Source: Amylostereum areolatum
Taxonomy: Eukaryota > Basidiomycota > Agaricomycetes > Russulales > Stereaceae
Reading direction: 5' to 3'
Assembly (NCBI GenBank): GCA_012932865.1
Contig: SAXG01000072.1
Coordinates: 173,419 to 237,418, forward strand
Length of the DNA: 64,000 nucleotides
A program made the position numbers and the translations under genes. Below, piece after piece: positions 12,366-24,990 of the stretch (its first letter is position 1; each line of letters begins with the position of its first letter). The notes below the pieces were generated by a model. That model was not told where the DNA came from, did no database searches, and was given only the letters and a program-made list of their open reading frames with translations.

Positions 12366-15300
12366 ATGCCCCCTCCAGCGAAGAAATCTGCCTCGTCCTC
12401 GGTGCAGGACATCAGGGCGTTCTTCGGCGGAGCGCCTCGGAAATCCGTCCAAACGGTGCGTCATCACGCAACGGCTCTGTGGCCCCGCGTCTGAACACAC
12501 GTCCTAGCCAACGCCAAAGGAGAACTCAAGAAAGAAGCCTATTGAGATCAGTGCGCGACCATTGACTTTCCTGCTAACCTTGAATGCGCTGATGGAGGTA
12601 TTATGGCTTTGCAGGCGATTCTGATGAAGGGTGCGTCGCATGTCCTTGGAGTCGCATACCATGACTGACTTTCGCGTTCCAGGAAACCCCATCAAGTCTC
12701 AAAAACTGTCAAGTGTGTATAGCTTCTTTGTTCTGCGCTTTGGTTACGATGAATGTGACAGATCTACCCTTTCCTCTCCGAAAAAGTCCCAGCCCACGCC
12801 GAAACCGGCTCCCGCGCCCAAGAAGAGGCCTGTTATCTCGGATTCGGAGGACGAAGATCCGCCTCCGAAGAAGCCCACGAAGAAGCCGGAGCCGAACCTG
12901 AAGCGCAAGAAGACGGTGCTACTATCGGATGAGGAGGACGAGGAGGATGAAGTCCCACCGCCAAGGAAGAAGATTGCCGTTACTGTGCCCCCCAAACCCA
13001 AGGCACCCCATAAATCCCGCCCAAGCACTTCCACGCCCAAATATAATAGGAAGAAGAAACCATCACTAGACGACGACTACGAAGATGGGGAAGACGATAT
13101 AGGGCCAGATGACGCCGACGTCATGGACGTGGACGAGGACGAGGACGAGGACAATATTCCCAAGAAGAAGACCCCGGCAAAGTCATCCAAGCCAAAGGCA
13201 AAGCCCACGCCAAAACCGAGAGCGGAACCCAAAGCAGACCCGGCGCGCAAACCGAAGGCAGAACCTAAGGCGAAGGCAGAGCCCAAGGCGAAGTCTGAGC
13301 AGAAGACGAAGGTGGAACCGAAGACGAAACCCGACATCAATCCGAAGGAAGAGGCCACAGAGGACCCGGAGAAGCCTAAGCCAAAGTTCAAGTACGTTTC
13401 TTCATGCCACCGCCAATCCCTTATCTTACACACGCTCGCAGTTGGGCAGCTGCGAAAGCCGCTAAACTTGCAGGACCCTCCGCTCCCGGCTCTAAACCTA
13501 TCCCCGAGGCGGCCTCACCAGACTGCCTCGCCGGCCTTGCTTTTGTCTTCACGGGCGAGCTCAGCAGCCTTGCACGCGAGGAGGCTGTCGACCTTGCGAA
13601 GCGATTTGGAGGGTAAGCTTTCCCCAAATTTCGCATTCGAAAAGTCACCCATTATCTGCAGGCGTGTCGTCACTCAGCCCTCCTCGAAAACCTCGTATGT
13701 CGTCTTGGGCGACAACGCCGGGCCAAGCAAACTCGCCGCGATCAAAAAACATAATCTTAGAACGCTGTCCGAGGATGAGTTCCTCAACCTCATTGCAACG
13801 CGGAAAGGGCCCAGTAATGGCGAGCTCGACGAGAAGACGAAGAAGAAGCAAGAAAAGGAGCTGAAGGAGATCCAGAAGAGCGCGAAGGAGATGGAGAAGC
13901 GCGAGAAGGAGACCAAGGTTGCCGGCCCAAGTAGGGCTCCTGGGTACGTCTGTTTCGTCCCATGCATGTTGGATCTTTGTTGCTTACAAGAAATTTGTCA
14001 GGACGAAACAAGTCGACTCAGCCTCGCAACTTTGGACAGATCGCTATGCACCCCAAACGTTCAAGGAGATATGTGGAAACAAGGGACAGGTGGAGAAGCT
14101 TCAGCTGTGGCTCAGTGACTGGTGCGTCTCCTCCTTCAACGGTTTCTGCCTCCGCCCTCACCTTGTTCATGGTAGGTCCGCAAGCCTAAAGTGCGGCTTC
14201 AAGAAGCCTGGGAAGAACGCGATGAATGTCTACCGAGCCGTCCTTATCAGCGGGCCTCCTGGAATCGGGAAGACCACCAGCGCGCACTTGTGTGCTAAGA
14301 TGGCTGGCTTTACGCCTATAGAACTGAACGCTAGTGATGCCCGGAGCAAGAAGCTGGTTGAGGTACAATCTAAGTTCTTCATTGGAGTTGGGTGGACGTT
14401 GACCATCGTTCTCAGAGCAGTACAAATATCGCCAATACGTCCTTGGATGGTTGGATGGGAGGCGGGAGTGTGAGTTCGTGATGCATCGCTACTCGGTGGT
14501 TTACTGATGTTGAAAGTGTAGACGACTCATGTCGCAGGCGTCGCGATCACGGACAAGTCTTGTTTGATTATGGATGAAGTGGATGGAATGTCGGCTGGCG
14601 ATCGTGGGGGCGTTGGCGCATTGGCCGCCTTGATCAAGAAAACCAAGGTCAGTTGTTCTACCTTGGTTCGACTGAGCCTCATTTGACCTCTTTGTATGTA
14701 TGTGCAGATCCCCATAATATGCATTGCAAATGATAAGTCAACGCCTAAGATGAAGCCCCTTGCCGCAGCAACTTTCCAGTTGCCCTTCAGAAGGTTTGTT
14801 CGTTTACTGGATCGGTGGCAGGCTTCATTATTGACATACAATCAAAGACCCGACGCTGCTGCGATGCGATCCAGGCTTCTATCCATCATTTACAAGTATG
14901 TACTTCGCTAATTTATTCGGTTGGATTGTCAACCGACCTTCAATGTTTAGGGAGGGGATGAGAGTCTCACCGAACGTTCTCGACCAGTTGGTCGCTGGCG
15001 CCAACTCCGATATCCGTCAAGTGCTCAACATGCTCTCGACATGGAAGTTATCCAATACGACCATGGACTTTGACCAGAGCAAGGAATTGTAAGCTCTCGT
15101 TTCATGTTCTTCTATCCTTTCTCATTGCAGTGCAGGGCCAAGGTGAACGAGAAGTATGCCGTTATGACGCCGTTCGATGTTATCAACAAGATCCTTGCCC
15201 CCGAAATGTTCTCTGCGACCTCAAGACGTACCCTTGGCGACAAGATGGAGCTTTATTTCCACGACTATTCCTTTGTGCCTCTATTCATGCAGGCGAGCTT

Positions 15301-16391
15301 ATTCTTCTGGTGCGTGAGGATGATTACTAACAAGCATCTTCAGGAGAACTACCTGAAAACGCAACCAGTGAAAGTTCGCTCCCTAGCAGGCCCTGAACTC
15401 GCGTTGAAGCATCTGGACTTGATGGATCAAGCTGCGTCATCGATCTCCGACGGTGACCTAGTGGACGCACTCATTCATGGGTACGCTTCATCGCTATCCT
15501 CCACGGCCTTCTTCGCTTAACATACTGCAGACCTGAGCAACATTGGGGTCTTATGCCCACACACGCCATCCTTTCCACCGTCCGTCCTGCGTCTTTTCTG
15601 TTTGGTTCCGGAGGCGGCTGGGGCAGTCCTAACGCGTTTGGGTTCCCTCAGTACGTCGACGCGCGTTCCTTTGTCGTGCACGGCCTGATGCACGTTCTCT
15701 AGGTGGCTGGGCCAGAACTCGAAGCAAAACAAGCTCTCGCGGCAGCTTACCGACGTGCAGATTCGCATGCGATTGAAGGTCTCGGGAGACAAGTCTGAGA
15801 TACGCCAGTCATACATTCCGGCGCTGTTCCCGCACCTGGTGCAGCCTCTGATAGACGAGGGTTCCGTATGTCATATCCTCCTCCTCTTGTCCTCATCCTC
15901 CTCTGATTATGTGCCATATCCTCAGAGCGCGGTAGATGGCGTCATCGAGGAAATGGATAACTACTACATCTCTCGGGAAGACTGGGATACCATCGTCGAG
16001 CTCGGGCTGGGTGACCACAAGGACGAGTTTGTTCTCAAGAAAATCCCGCCAGCGACCAAGACTGCGCTGACGAGAAAGTACAATACCCGCGAACATCCTA
16101 TTCCATTCCACAAGGGCGAAGACCTCGGAAAGCCGCCGAAGAAACTCGCTGGAGGGCCCGCGCCTGACCTCGAAGAGGCTTATGAGGTAAGTCCTCTGCT
16201 GTATCACCTCGGGGATGGTTAGACTCATACGCGACTTGCAGGCGGAGGAAGATATCCCGGACGAGGTGGACGATGATAAGGCGGGCGACACGGATGGCAT
16301 TGAGGGAGACAAACTTATACAGCAGGGGGGTAAGAAGAAGGCTGCGGCCAAACCAGCTCAGGCTGCGAAGGGCAAGGGAAAACAAAGGTAG
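12366..16391 (+). CDS. RFC1: Replication factor C subunit 1 (clamp loader large subunit)
   Basis: Multi-exon gene, first exon 12366-12455 ([20 protein letters not shown], like the N-terminal PCNA-binding region of RFC1). A long Lys/Pro/Asp/Glu-rich linker lies at about 12770-13390. A BRCT domain follows ([15 protein letters not shown], about 13480-13790). The AAA+ clamp-loader core has [17 protein letters not shown], Walker A GPPGIGKT at about 14252-14275 and Walker B LIMDEVDG at about 14560-14585. The RFC1 C-terminal domain ([20 protein letters not shown] and onward) ends in a basic tail. RFC1 with RFC2-5 loads PCNA onto primed DNA in the nucleus. The order of BRCT, AAA+ and C-terminal domains is standard for the family. 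Introns of about 50-70 nt interrupt the core many times. Confidence 0.93.
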
Positions 16392-16801
16392 CCCAGGGTT
16401 TCTGTACATACGCTATTCATTTTTGACCTCTTGGTTTTCTGTATACTTTTGAATATCCTACTCGCTTCCACCGTTAACCTGGGACCTCCCATAGCATAGT
16501 AGTATGCTTCATCTGGGGGCGAAGTGAGAGGCCTTTCTTATCTTGTCACTACAATAACCAATCCTTTTTCGATTGATACATAACACCCCTACTTACATAA
16601 AAGTGGCGGGACTGGCGTGACGCGTCGACGTTCCGAACTTCCGGTCGTCCGCCTCTCCCGCAGAGGTCGACCCCGATTCAGGTGACTGACTGCCATCCCG
16701 AATACTTCCCTCTCCCTGCGTAGCCGACAATCTTCTGGTCTTACGGCTCTGTTAGCAGATATTGAAGGTACATCTGATTTCCTTTCACAAGCATAATCGG
16801 A
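16392..16801. other. Intergenic region after RFC1
   Basis: About 400 bases; presumed RFC1 3' untranslated region followed by the promoter of the next gene. No motif stands out. Confidence 0.4.
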
Positions 16802-17788
16802 ATGGTGCAGACCCAGTCATCCCAGTGCAGTGCCAACGATATGGACGTGGGGACACCTTCAAGCTCCTTGTTGCAAAACTCGCCTACCTCAGGTCTAGCC
16901 AAACTCCCTGTATATCCCCACGACATCGTGTTCCTCGTTCTCGAGCAACTGGCCTTCGCTTCAACCCCCGACTGTGCGTCCGTTGCTCGAGTGGCGTCGT
17001 GGACATATCGCTTCGCCATGCCTCTTCTTCTTCGGCATGTCATCATACACAATCCTAGAGAAGCCCAACATTTCTACCCAATATCCTTACACATGCCAAA
17101 TACGCATTATCCACCTTCGGTCACCGCACGATTGGCGCTCGTGCGCACCTTGGCGATAGACCCAAGAACACGAACCACAATGCCCTTCGAACCCCGCAGT
17201 CTCCATTTTCTCCCGAACTTGGAGCGAGTTTTCGCGTCGTACATGTTTTTGCATGTCATGGCCAATCCGAGTGACGTCCCGCCCCGTCCTGGACTGGAAA
17301 TGACGATATGTGGCTCGAACGTTCACGTCCGGGAAGCAGTCGGCGTCATGCCGCCCCCGGTACGCGGAAAACCGAACATGCTGTCCGCGGTCACTCACTT
17401 ACACCTCCCATCGTCTTCACTCCGAGGATTATCTAACTTTCCAAAGTACTTCCCTCTCCTCACTCACCTCGCCGCGGAGTATAGTGAACATATCGGATTG
17501 GATGTCCAGTTCCCAACCGATCATTTGACCATGCTAGTCTTTTTGGCGCCAGTTGACATGCCCTTTGCATCTGTACGGCGGCTTCGGGGAAAGGTCGGAG
17601 AGGCGAGACGCACGGGGCAATTGCATCTATATTACGGGGAATGGATCGAATCTCTTCGCCCCCTCATGCATTGGGAAGCTGCACTCCGATCCGACGTAGA
17701 AAGTGTGTGGGAGAGGGCTAGTCGCTTGACCGAGCTCATAGATGTCGTGCGTACTATTCAACTAGTGTTACCTGTGCTCCTTTTCTGA
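16802..17788 (+). CDS. F-box-like basidiomycete protein
   Basis: A single long ORF of 328 residues. After a Ser/Gln-rich start it has LPVYPHDIVFLVLEQLAFAS, close to the N-terminal pattern of fungal F-box-like domains, and then leucine-rich segments without a clear repeat. Such proteins are much expanded in mushrooms and may act as substrate adaptors of SCF ubiquitin ligases. The 3' end is uncertain: a good donor at 17747 and acceptor at 17808-17809 would remove the last residues and extend the gene to a stop at 17870-17872. No sister copy is in the window. Confidence 0.65.
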   Translation: MVQTQSSQCSANDMDVGTPSSSLLQNSPTSGLAKLPVYPHDIVFLVLEQLAFASTPDCASVARVASWTYRFAMPLLLRHVIIHNPREAQHFYPISLHMPNTHYPPSVTARLALVRTLAIDPRTRTTMPFEPRSLHFLPNLERVFASYMFLHVMANPSDVPPRPGLEMTICGSNVHVREAVGVMPPPVRGKPNMLSAVTHLHLPSSSLRGLSNFPKYFPLLTHLAAEYSEHIGLDVQFPTDHLTMLVFLAPVDMPFASVRRLRGKVGEARRTGQLHLYYGEWIESLRPLMHWEAALRSDVESVWERASRLTELIDVVRTIQLVLPVLLF

Positions 17789-18720
17789 TAATCTATTGGG
17801 CTCTTTCAGGAAGGAGTGACGGTATGTACAATGTCTTCCGTCCATTATTATGATTGTAGATGTGGACACTGATTCGGATGCAGGTGGTAAGCTAGGTTGC
17901 GACTGGGGCTCGCATTATATAGTGGGACATGTCATGGTAGGACATGCTGCGACTCTCCCACTCTTTTCCAGCGAAATCCGCCACAATATCAGTCTATGTA
18001 ACGCCGTTCGGTGTACGCTGATATGCACATTGCCATAAAACCACTGTCACAAGTCGTCATTCTGACGGTTTCTTTGATCGGATATTTTCCGTTATATGAT
18101 CGGTGTCCCACAGCCATGTACAGTGTATAAGTACATACTCTTCTCAACACTGCGGCGGTCAAGTCACTCCAGCCTCGAACTCCGGAACTTCGGCTCGGCG
18201 CGACGTTGAGAGTCTGGTTGACGACCAAACAGAACCAGGAGCGACCGACGTCCGCATCACCCAATCACGTGCCCACTAACGACCAGCCGTCGTCGCCCAT
18301 CCGTCGCCGTCAGCGCATTCCTACCCCGCCATCTGCTCAGCCTTACTGAGACTACTTACCGCACGCCGTCGTGCGGTGAAGTCTCCCAGAGTCTCCCGCA
18401 GCGAATGAATGGTACGCCAAGATATATTTCTTTCATAGCTGAGTCTTCCTGTCGATCCAGCTACCCCTGATCTCGTCCGTCTCTGTTGGCAATAGCTTTT
18501 CACATTCTTCAAATTATGTACCACTTGGCAGAACAAATTTGCGCGCGATGCGCACATCCAAATCGGATTCCTGGCAAGTTGACCCTGGGGCCTGCCTCGA
18601 TGTTTTCGTCGTATAAAGATGGCACCGGAACCCAGCCCATGTTTGTGATTGGCCTGTCTCCCTTCCCCTCTTTTCTATCTCCTTCCGTCCCCCTCTCCCT
18701 CCCCCTCCCGATCCCTTATT
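17789..18720. other. Intergenic region upstream of GH16 copy 3
   Basis: No supported gene in about 930 bases apart from a possible short terminal exon of the upstream gene. A pyrimidine-rich run at 18655-18720 directly precedes the GH16 start. Confidence 0.45.
18612..18618 (+). promoter_or_regulatory. TATA box of GH16 copy 3
   Basis: TATAAAG in a CGTATAAAG context, 109 bases before the ATG, matching the cores of the two other GH16 genes. Confidence 0.6.
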
Positions 18721-20272
18721 ATGCGATCCATCTCCCTTGCCTCCAAAGCCGTCCTTTCCTTGTTTCTCGCCGGTCAGGTTGCTGGAAAAATGTACCTCCT
18801 GACAGATACCTTTACTGGCCAAGATTTTTTCGACGGATTCGACTGGATCGCAGAGCCCGATCCCACCGAGGGACTGGTGTAAGATCACATTTTTCAGCTG
18901 GTTTGATTTGCATCTGAATGTCTCTCTTCAGCCAGTACGTCGACAAGGCCACTGCACAGAGTGAAGGCCTGGCCACGGTCGAAGGAGGCAACTTCTTCTT
19001 GCGAGCAGACGCTCAAACGATTCTGACGGGAGATACTGGACGTAAGTCCTCGCGCATCCAGTCGGTCAAGTCGTGGGATCTTCACGTCTCTGTGTCGGTG
19101 CAGATTTCTTCCGCGATACCTTGGTGGACACTGAACATATTTTCCCTGTAGCTACAACGTCGTACACATGCCGCAAGGATGTGGGTGAATATCACCGACA
19201 TTTGCACAGCTGTACCATGATACTAATGCCACGACGGGGCTGTAGGACATGGCCCGCCATTTGGGAGCTCGGCGTCGGCACATGGCCCGTAAACGTAAGG
19301 CGTTCGACTTGTCCCAATGATGACTACGTGACCAATGAACATTAATGACCTTTCCGATAGGGCGAAGTCGATATCCTCGAAGGCGTGAATGACGTCTCGC
19401 CCAACGCCGCGACGCTGCACACGACCCCGGGTGCGCACGATATTTCCATCGCACTACCGGACTACTGACGCCGATGGTATATAGGCTGTACGATGCCCGA
19501 CATTCGAAACGAGACTGGGTATGTTACCTCTGGTTTACCTTGACGTCCGTCAACAAAAGTACTCATGACCGCCACAGCGTACCCACGCAGGCCTCCTGTG
19601 ATACCGCTGTGAACTACAACGCAGGGTGCGGTGTCCACTCTCCTGACGCGAACAGCTACGGGCCTGCCTTCAACGCTAACGGCGGAGGCTGGTGAGCTCC
19701 GTGACATCCATGTGTTAGGACCTGGCTGATGCAGACGACGATGGGGTTGCAGGTACGCGGTAGAGCGCACGGACGATTTTATCAAGGTGTGGTTCTGGCC
19801 ACGCAACAGCGTCGACGCTCCCGCCTGCGTCCTCGAGGGTGACGACAATGTCAATACGGACAGCTGGGTACGCCACCGCGCAGTATCGCTAGCATTGATC
19901 CACCTAACTCATAGCGCGTCCAGGGAACGCCGTTCGCCTACTTCCCCAACACGTCGTGCGACATTGCCTCTCACTTCAATGCAGCGAATATCATCATCAA
20001 CCTGACTTTCTGTGAGGACTTCCTTCGTGTTCGTTCTGCTCTCGCTGAAGTTGATCTTCATTGCGTCGCAAGGCGGTAATTGGGCCGGTCAAAGTTACAG
20101 CAACGATGGGTGTCCAGGCAATTGCACCGGTGGGTCTTTCTTGAGTCCTCGCTTTACGTGGCCATCCAAAGTCTCACATGGCATACTTTGTATCATAGAC
20201 TACGTCAGCAACAACCCCTCCGCGTTCACCGATGCGTACTTTGAGCTCGCTTCCATACGAGTCTACCAGTAG
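18721..20272 (+). CDS. GH16 beta-glucanase (laminarinase-like), copy 3
   Basis: Exons start at 18721, 18932, 19152, 19246, 19361, 19485, 19578, 19753, 19924, 20073 and 20199. Their lengths equal those of the two upstream copies in all eleven positions, giving 317 residues. The signal peptide ends near GQVAG. The catalytic motif is GEVDILEGVN (Glu136, Glu141). It is more diverged than copies 1 and 2 (for example VERTDDFIKVWFWPRN and a changed VDAPACVLEG loop with an extra Cys), so this duplication is probably older. It is separated from them by RFC1 and the F-box-like gene. Confidence 0.92.
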
Positions 20273-21353
20273 GCGTTTTCGGGACACGGGCGTTGCAGAT
20301 TGCCTCTATGTTTCAACCCCCCTTCCCCCTTCCATTCTTGTTCTATCAGATTCATATGGGTCTACTCGGTCATTCCTTTGGTTTCCGGGAAGGTATACTG
20401 GGCGTCAGCGCGGAATGGTGTATTACCTGTTTGTACTGGTTATTTATGTCGAGATATACCCTCGTTTATCGGAAGTCACGTTGGATGTTCTTGTTACGGG
20501 TATGGTATGTTTTCTTTTCGGCTCATTGTCCTACATAAGGATAGCGGTGATCATGACTAGTAGAGCACAAGGAGGACGTGCACTCTTGGTGCGCTCCCAA
20601 GCGAAATTGCTTTGACTACAGTTCCCATCCATTGCTGCATGCGAGTGCTTATCCTTCGTCTTCTCGTTGCATAATGCATTCGGGCGGTGATCACTGTGAT
20701 TGTCATATTCATAATTTCATTGTCGAACATGATAAGATAAGATCTTCGGTCTCAATAGCATTGCTCCGTAGTACCTACCTTGCCTACAGCTTTTCCCAAC
20801 GTTTCCTCCTCTTTACGCTCGTGGACCTCCGTCCCCTGTTGGTTCCAACGCACGTCTTCCGGCAACAAGAAATTTGACGAAAATCCTGGATCTGCACCCC
20901 TGTTCTCGGATTCGCAAGTTCGTACGGACGCGACTTGAAGGGCCTCGTGGCCTCCGCGCGCGCAGGTGGCAAACCGCCCGCCCTTCTTGCACCGCCTTCG
21001 TACGCATTCCCCCTTCCTGGAAGCTCCGCCTTGCGCTTTGCCACCGGGATCGATATGACTATCCTGTGCAAGAAACCATCGATCTTCGGGACAGTCGTCA
21101 GCCTTCCCTTATTGTCTGCCTACCCCAAGATGCGACGCTCTGACACGCTTTGATCCTTGTTCTGCCTGGTGGCAACCTCATGTGGAAGTGGCAAAGCGTC
21201 GCGGAGACCTTGTCTCGTTCTCCGACCGTCGTCCGCTTTGTACTCGTGTTTCCCGACGTTCCCGTTAAATACCCCCCGGGCCTCCTCGAAACCCAAACCC
21301 ACCATCGCCATCCAACGCCTCATCCGTACTCTCCTCGACCTACAAGCTTCATC
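20273..21353. other. Intergenic region
   Basis: About 1.1 kb with no supported gene. It is AT-richer than the genes near 20600-20770. I see no repeat or RNA gene. Confidence 0.45.
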
Positions 21354-24098
21354 ATGGCAGACTCGCCTCCCGCGATTCCTACCACCAGCACCTACATACC
21401 TTCCGAAATGGCACCTAACGCCACGCCGGTTTCCGCTTCGGTTGGTGAAATAGGTAGCTCGATGCCAATCGTCGGTCGAACCCGTAAGAAAGTGCGCGCC
21501 AGAGGTTCACGCAAACCTGAACCCGAGCCCGAAATTGAGCCTGAGCCTGACCCCGTCGCCGTCACAGCTAAACCTGTGAAACGGCGTAGAGTGGCGACGG
21601 TAGGGACACGAAAGCTGAGCAAACGGGTCCTCGGCCGCCTCAGCATCGCTCCCTCCCTCCCGTACGACGTCCTTGTCGAGGTGTGTTTCCGCTCGAGCTC
21701 GCGCCACCCGCGTACGAACGCCACTCACGCTTCCCGACAGATATTTGCTTACCTTACGCCGGGCGACCTGCTCGGGCTCTCTCGCCTCGACAAGTCGTTC
21801 CGCATTCTCATCAATGGTGCCCGTTTCTTGTGGCGTCAGGCTTTCGCCAACGTAGAGGGACCGCCTCTTCCGGAGGATATGCCCCTTCGTGCATGGGCGC
21901 ATCTCCTATACGGACCCCCCGAATGTTCTGTGAGTCTAGTTTGGAAGCTTTTGGCCGTCTTCCTTCCGCTCAAGCATCTACACCATTGCTGTACAGCGTT
22001 GCGGACACAAGCCTTGCAAGAGCATCTCTTACACCTTGCAAAAGCGCCTTTGCAAGACGTGCATCCGGGGAGGGTACGCGTCTCCTTCACTCGTGCTACC
22101 GCGTCTCCTCTCTGACGCGCTTCCACGCAGGGAACTCTACCCTTCCACTTGCCTCCAGTTTCTGTGCGCGCAGAAGGCCGAATATCTTTTGGAATTTCTC
22201 CACGGACATGTCGTGGACGTTAACGGTACGTCGTTAGCAGGCCTCATCGCATCGGCTTCACCAGCTGACACCGCCCATCAGCGAGCGACTGCGGCATATT
22301 TCCTCACTACTGGCGCGACGACGTCCTCAAGCTCAAGGATGCCATCGACAAACTGCCCATTTCCGAGTCGAATGCCTCTCCGGACGCCATGGAAGTCGAT
22401 GGGGCCGGGGAGACCGCCGCGCCCTCGACGATGACTCGAGAGAAGTACCTTCAGCAGTGTCGCGAAGCGACGGCCAAGCGCCACGCGGTACGCATATCGT
22501 CCATGTTGGTCGTTCCTTCCACTTATCCTTCGAGCAGCATGCGAGGAAGTGCAACTTATGGGAACACGAACTCGAGCGCCAGCGGATTAAGGCCATGAAA
22601 GAGCTTAAAGCAGCTCGTAAAGAAGAGTACGTCCCTCACGGGCCCTCTTCGCGCGATACCCTTACCTACGTCACGTCCTGTTAGCGTCACCAAACGCCTT
22701 CTCGCTTTGGGCCACGAGCTCAAAGACATCACCGTCCTCCAACACCATTCTTCTGAGTTCCGTCAGAGCAAAGTTCTGACCGAATCAGGTGCGCAGCCGC
22801 CTCTACGCGAGTTTCTATCCATAATGACGCCTCGTATCAGCTTGGGAGCGCATCCTCCCTGGTCTCGAGACCAAGCTCGAGGTCGTGAAAGCGTCCCGCA
22901 TGGCCCTCGAGGCCAAGACCCGGCGCAGGGAACGCGACGAGATCGCCTGGAAAGCCATCGCGCAGTTCTTTCGCGTCGTCCCGCCACCCATCCTCAGCCC
23001 GTTCCTCCCGACCAAACACGACCTCACCACGGCCTTCCCGAAGATCGCCGCGCTGCTCGAGCCCGACGCGCCCGCGGACACCGCGCTGCACGCGCAGGTG
23101 TGGGCGCTGCGCCCGACGTTCCAGCGCGCCGTGTCCACGTGGATGATCGGGCGCAAGCTCGCGCTCGTCGACGCCATGCCGGTGGAGTGGCGGAGCAAGG
23201 TCACCGCGGCGGACAACGTGCACGAGGCCTTCAACCACACGCCGAGGGCGATCCGGGCGGTCTTTGGTACCATGCTGGGCACCGACCTCGCCGCGAGCGT
23301 CTTCCACTGCGACGGCCACTGCGCCGAACCAAGGGAGTGCTGGTCCGGGATCAACGGCGCGGCGTATCCCGGCCTAGACATCCTCGGACACCAGCGCTCG
23401 CACGCGGAGGGAAAGCCGAAACCTATCTTCAGCCTCGCGGGCCATCGCGTCGTGCTCCGGATGCTGGAGCTGCTCGGGTTGGAGCCGCTTGGCACGACCG
23501 CGCTCATGATGGACCGCCTCCGCCCTTATTTCGTCTGCGTGAGCTGTGCGGAGGGCCCGTCCAAGTCCCGTCCGAAGCAGTGGAGGGCCCCGCGCTGCTG
23601 GCGCTCTAGCGTGCGTTTATCTCGCGTTTATGTTTTTTTTTTTCGCGCGCGAGGGCTGATTTTGGATTGGTTTTGTCGGTGTAGCTTCAGCACGCGCTGC
23701 AGCACCACAAGGGCGTCGACGTGAAGTGGGGCGTTCTCGCGGACGACAAGTTCCGCGAGTACGTTTCGGCGATCAGCGTTGACGAGAAGAAAGTGGACGG
23801 CAACGTGCCGCGGTGGGGGTGCAACCACTGCCGCGACTACCTCAACTTCGAAGTCGTGGAGACGTTCGACGAGTTGTGGTACCATGATGCCCTCCTGAGC
23901 CATTGCATTGAACAGTACGTCCCTTTCTTCCGATCTCGAGCAGACGTTGACTGCCGCGTTCTGTACAGACACAAGATTGAACAGCCACGGGAAGGAAATG
24001 ACTATTTCTGCCATGCACGCGTCCGTCGGACGGGTCACTACTTGTCGATGGATTCGATCGAGTCTGACGCAGAAGAAACGTCGGACGACGATATATGA
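21354..24098 (+). CDS. Large F-box protein with C-terminal Cys/His motifs
   Basis: Starts at 21354 (MADSPPAIPTTSTYIPSEM). A basic, Pro/Glu-rich N-terminus (PEPEPEIEPEPDP, KPVKRRRV) precedes a clear F-box joined over an intron at 21681: LPYDVLVE then IFAYLTPGDLLGLSRLDKSF and FLWRQAF. Then come PEDMPLRAWAHLLYGP, a Cys-containing segment (HCCTALRTQA), a charged coiled coil (ERQRIKAMKELKAARKEE) and a long conserved region to the end. Near the C-terminus are CVSCAEGP, WGCNHCRDYL and YFCHARVRR, possible metal-binding sites. The protein ends in an acidic tail. F-box proteins recruit substrates to SCF (Skp1-cullin-F-box) ligases; this layout is common in Agaricomycetes but the substrate is unknown. 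Exon joints between 22120 and 22700 are approximate. Confidence 0.75.
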
Positions 24099-24990
24099 TA
24101 GTCCGGGCATCCTGTTCCTTCTCAACCTCTTCCTATTCCTTTCTTTCTCTCACACACATACATCCAACTCCACGCTCTTTTCATTTTCCGATTCATACTG
24201 GCCTGTGACCTCCAGGTCGACGCAGACTCGACCGTTTGGATGGCAAACAACACACTCCTTATTTGGTCTCCCCTTTCTCCTGACCCTCTTCGACGGGTCC
24301 CCACGCTCGCTACTCTTTTTCCTCTTCGCATTCATATTACCGTGCTGCCTTCTGGAACGACTTACATGGCTACATCGTAGTTACGCTCTACAACGACGTT
24401 ACGAGTCGCTGCTGAAATCCGAGATTACTTGTTTATTCAGAGGTTGAAGGACGAAGCCCGTACAGTTTTCCTTCGCGGAATGAGTATGACCGAGTTTCTT
24501 GGAATGTCGGCAAATTGCGGCCATCCTTGAGAACATTCGGACTCCTGGCAATCCAAGATGCATATCGATGAGCCGTAGCATTTTTTTCGGTCGTTCGGGG
24601 TCATCCAAGCATTCAATTTCCCGAGTATCGGATGGTGCGATCTCCGACGCCAACTTGAACTGGCAGCACAACGACACGATATGTGCCAAATCGTCTTAGT
24701 AATACTACCCTTATAACCTGAAACACGACCTGACAAGTACTTACGCATGACGGAATCCCCGAAAGATCTTGACTCCCGCCTCCATCGTGTTCCCCCCACC
24801 ACCCCCGCGCCATCTCCTCGCCCTCCCCGTCCCAGCGAGCCCACATCTCTTGCTGGGCGCGTGGCGCCCACCCCAGCGACTCCGAACTTGGTGCGCACGA
24901 CACCGGACCCAGATGCAGAGCCTCCAGGCGCGAGCGCCCGACAAAGATCGCACGACCACGCTGCTCGCCACGACCTCCCCCCACCGCACC
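24099..24990. other. Intergenic region
   Basis: About 890 bases. The frame of the next gene is open back to 24769, but that part is compositionally ordinary and the first convincing start is at 24991. No other gene seen. Confidence 0.45.

Noticed and set aside
24769..24990. Upstream in-frame start of the proline-rich gene
   Set aside because: The added residues are unstructured and unlike the conserved N-domain; the ATG at 24991 precedes that domain directly.
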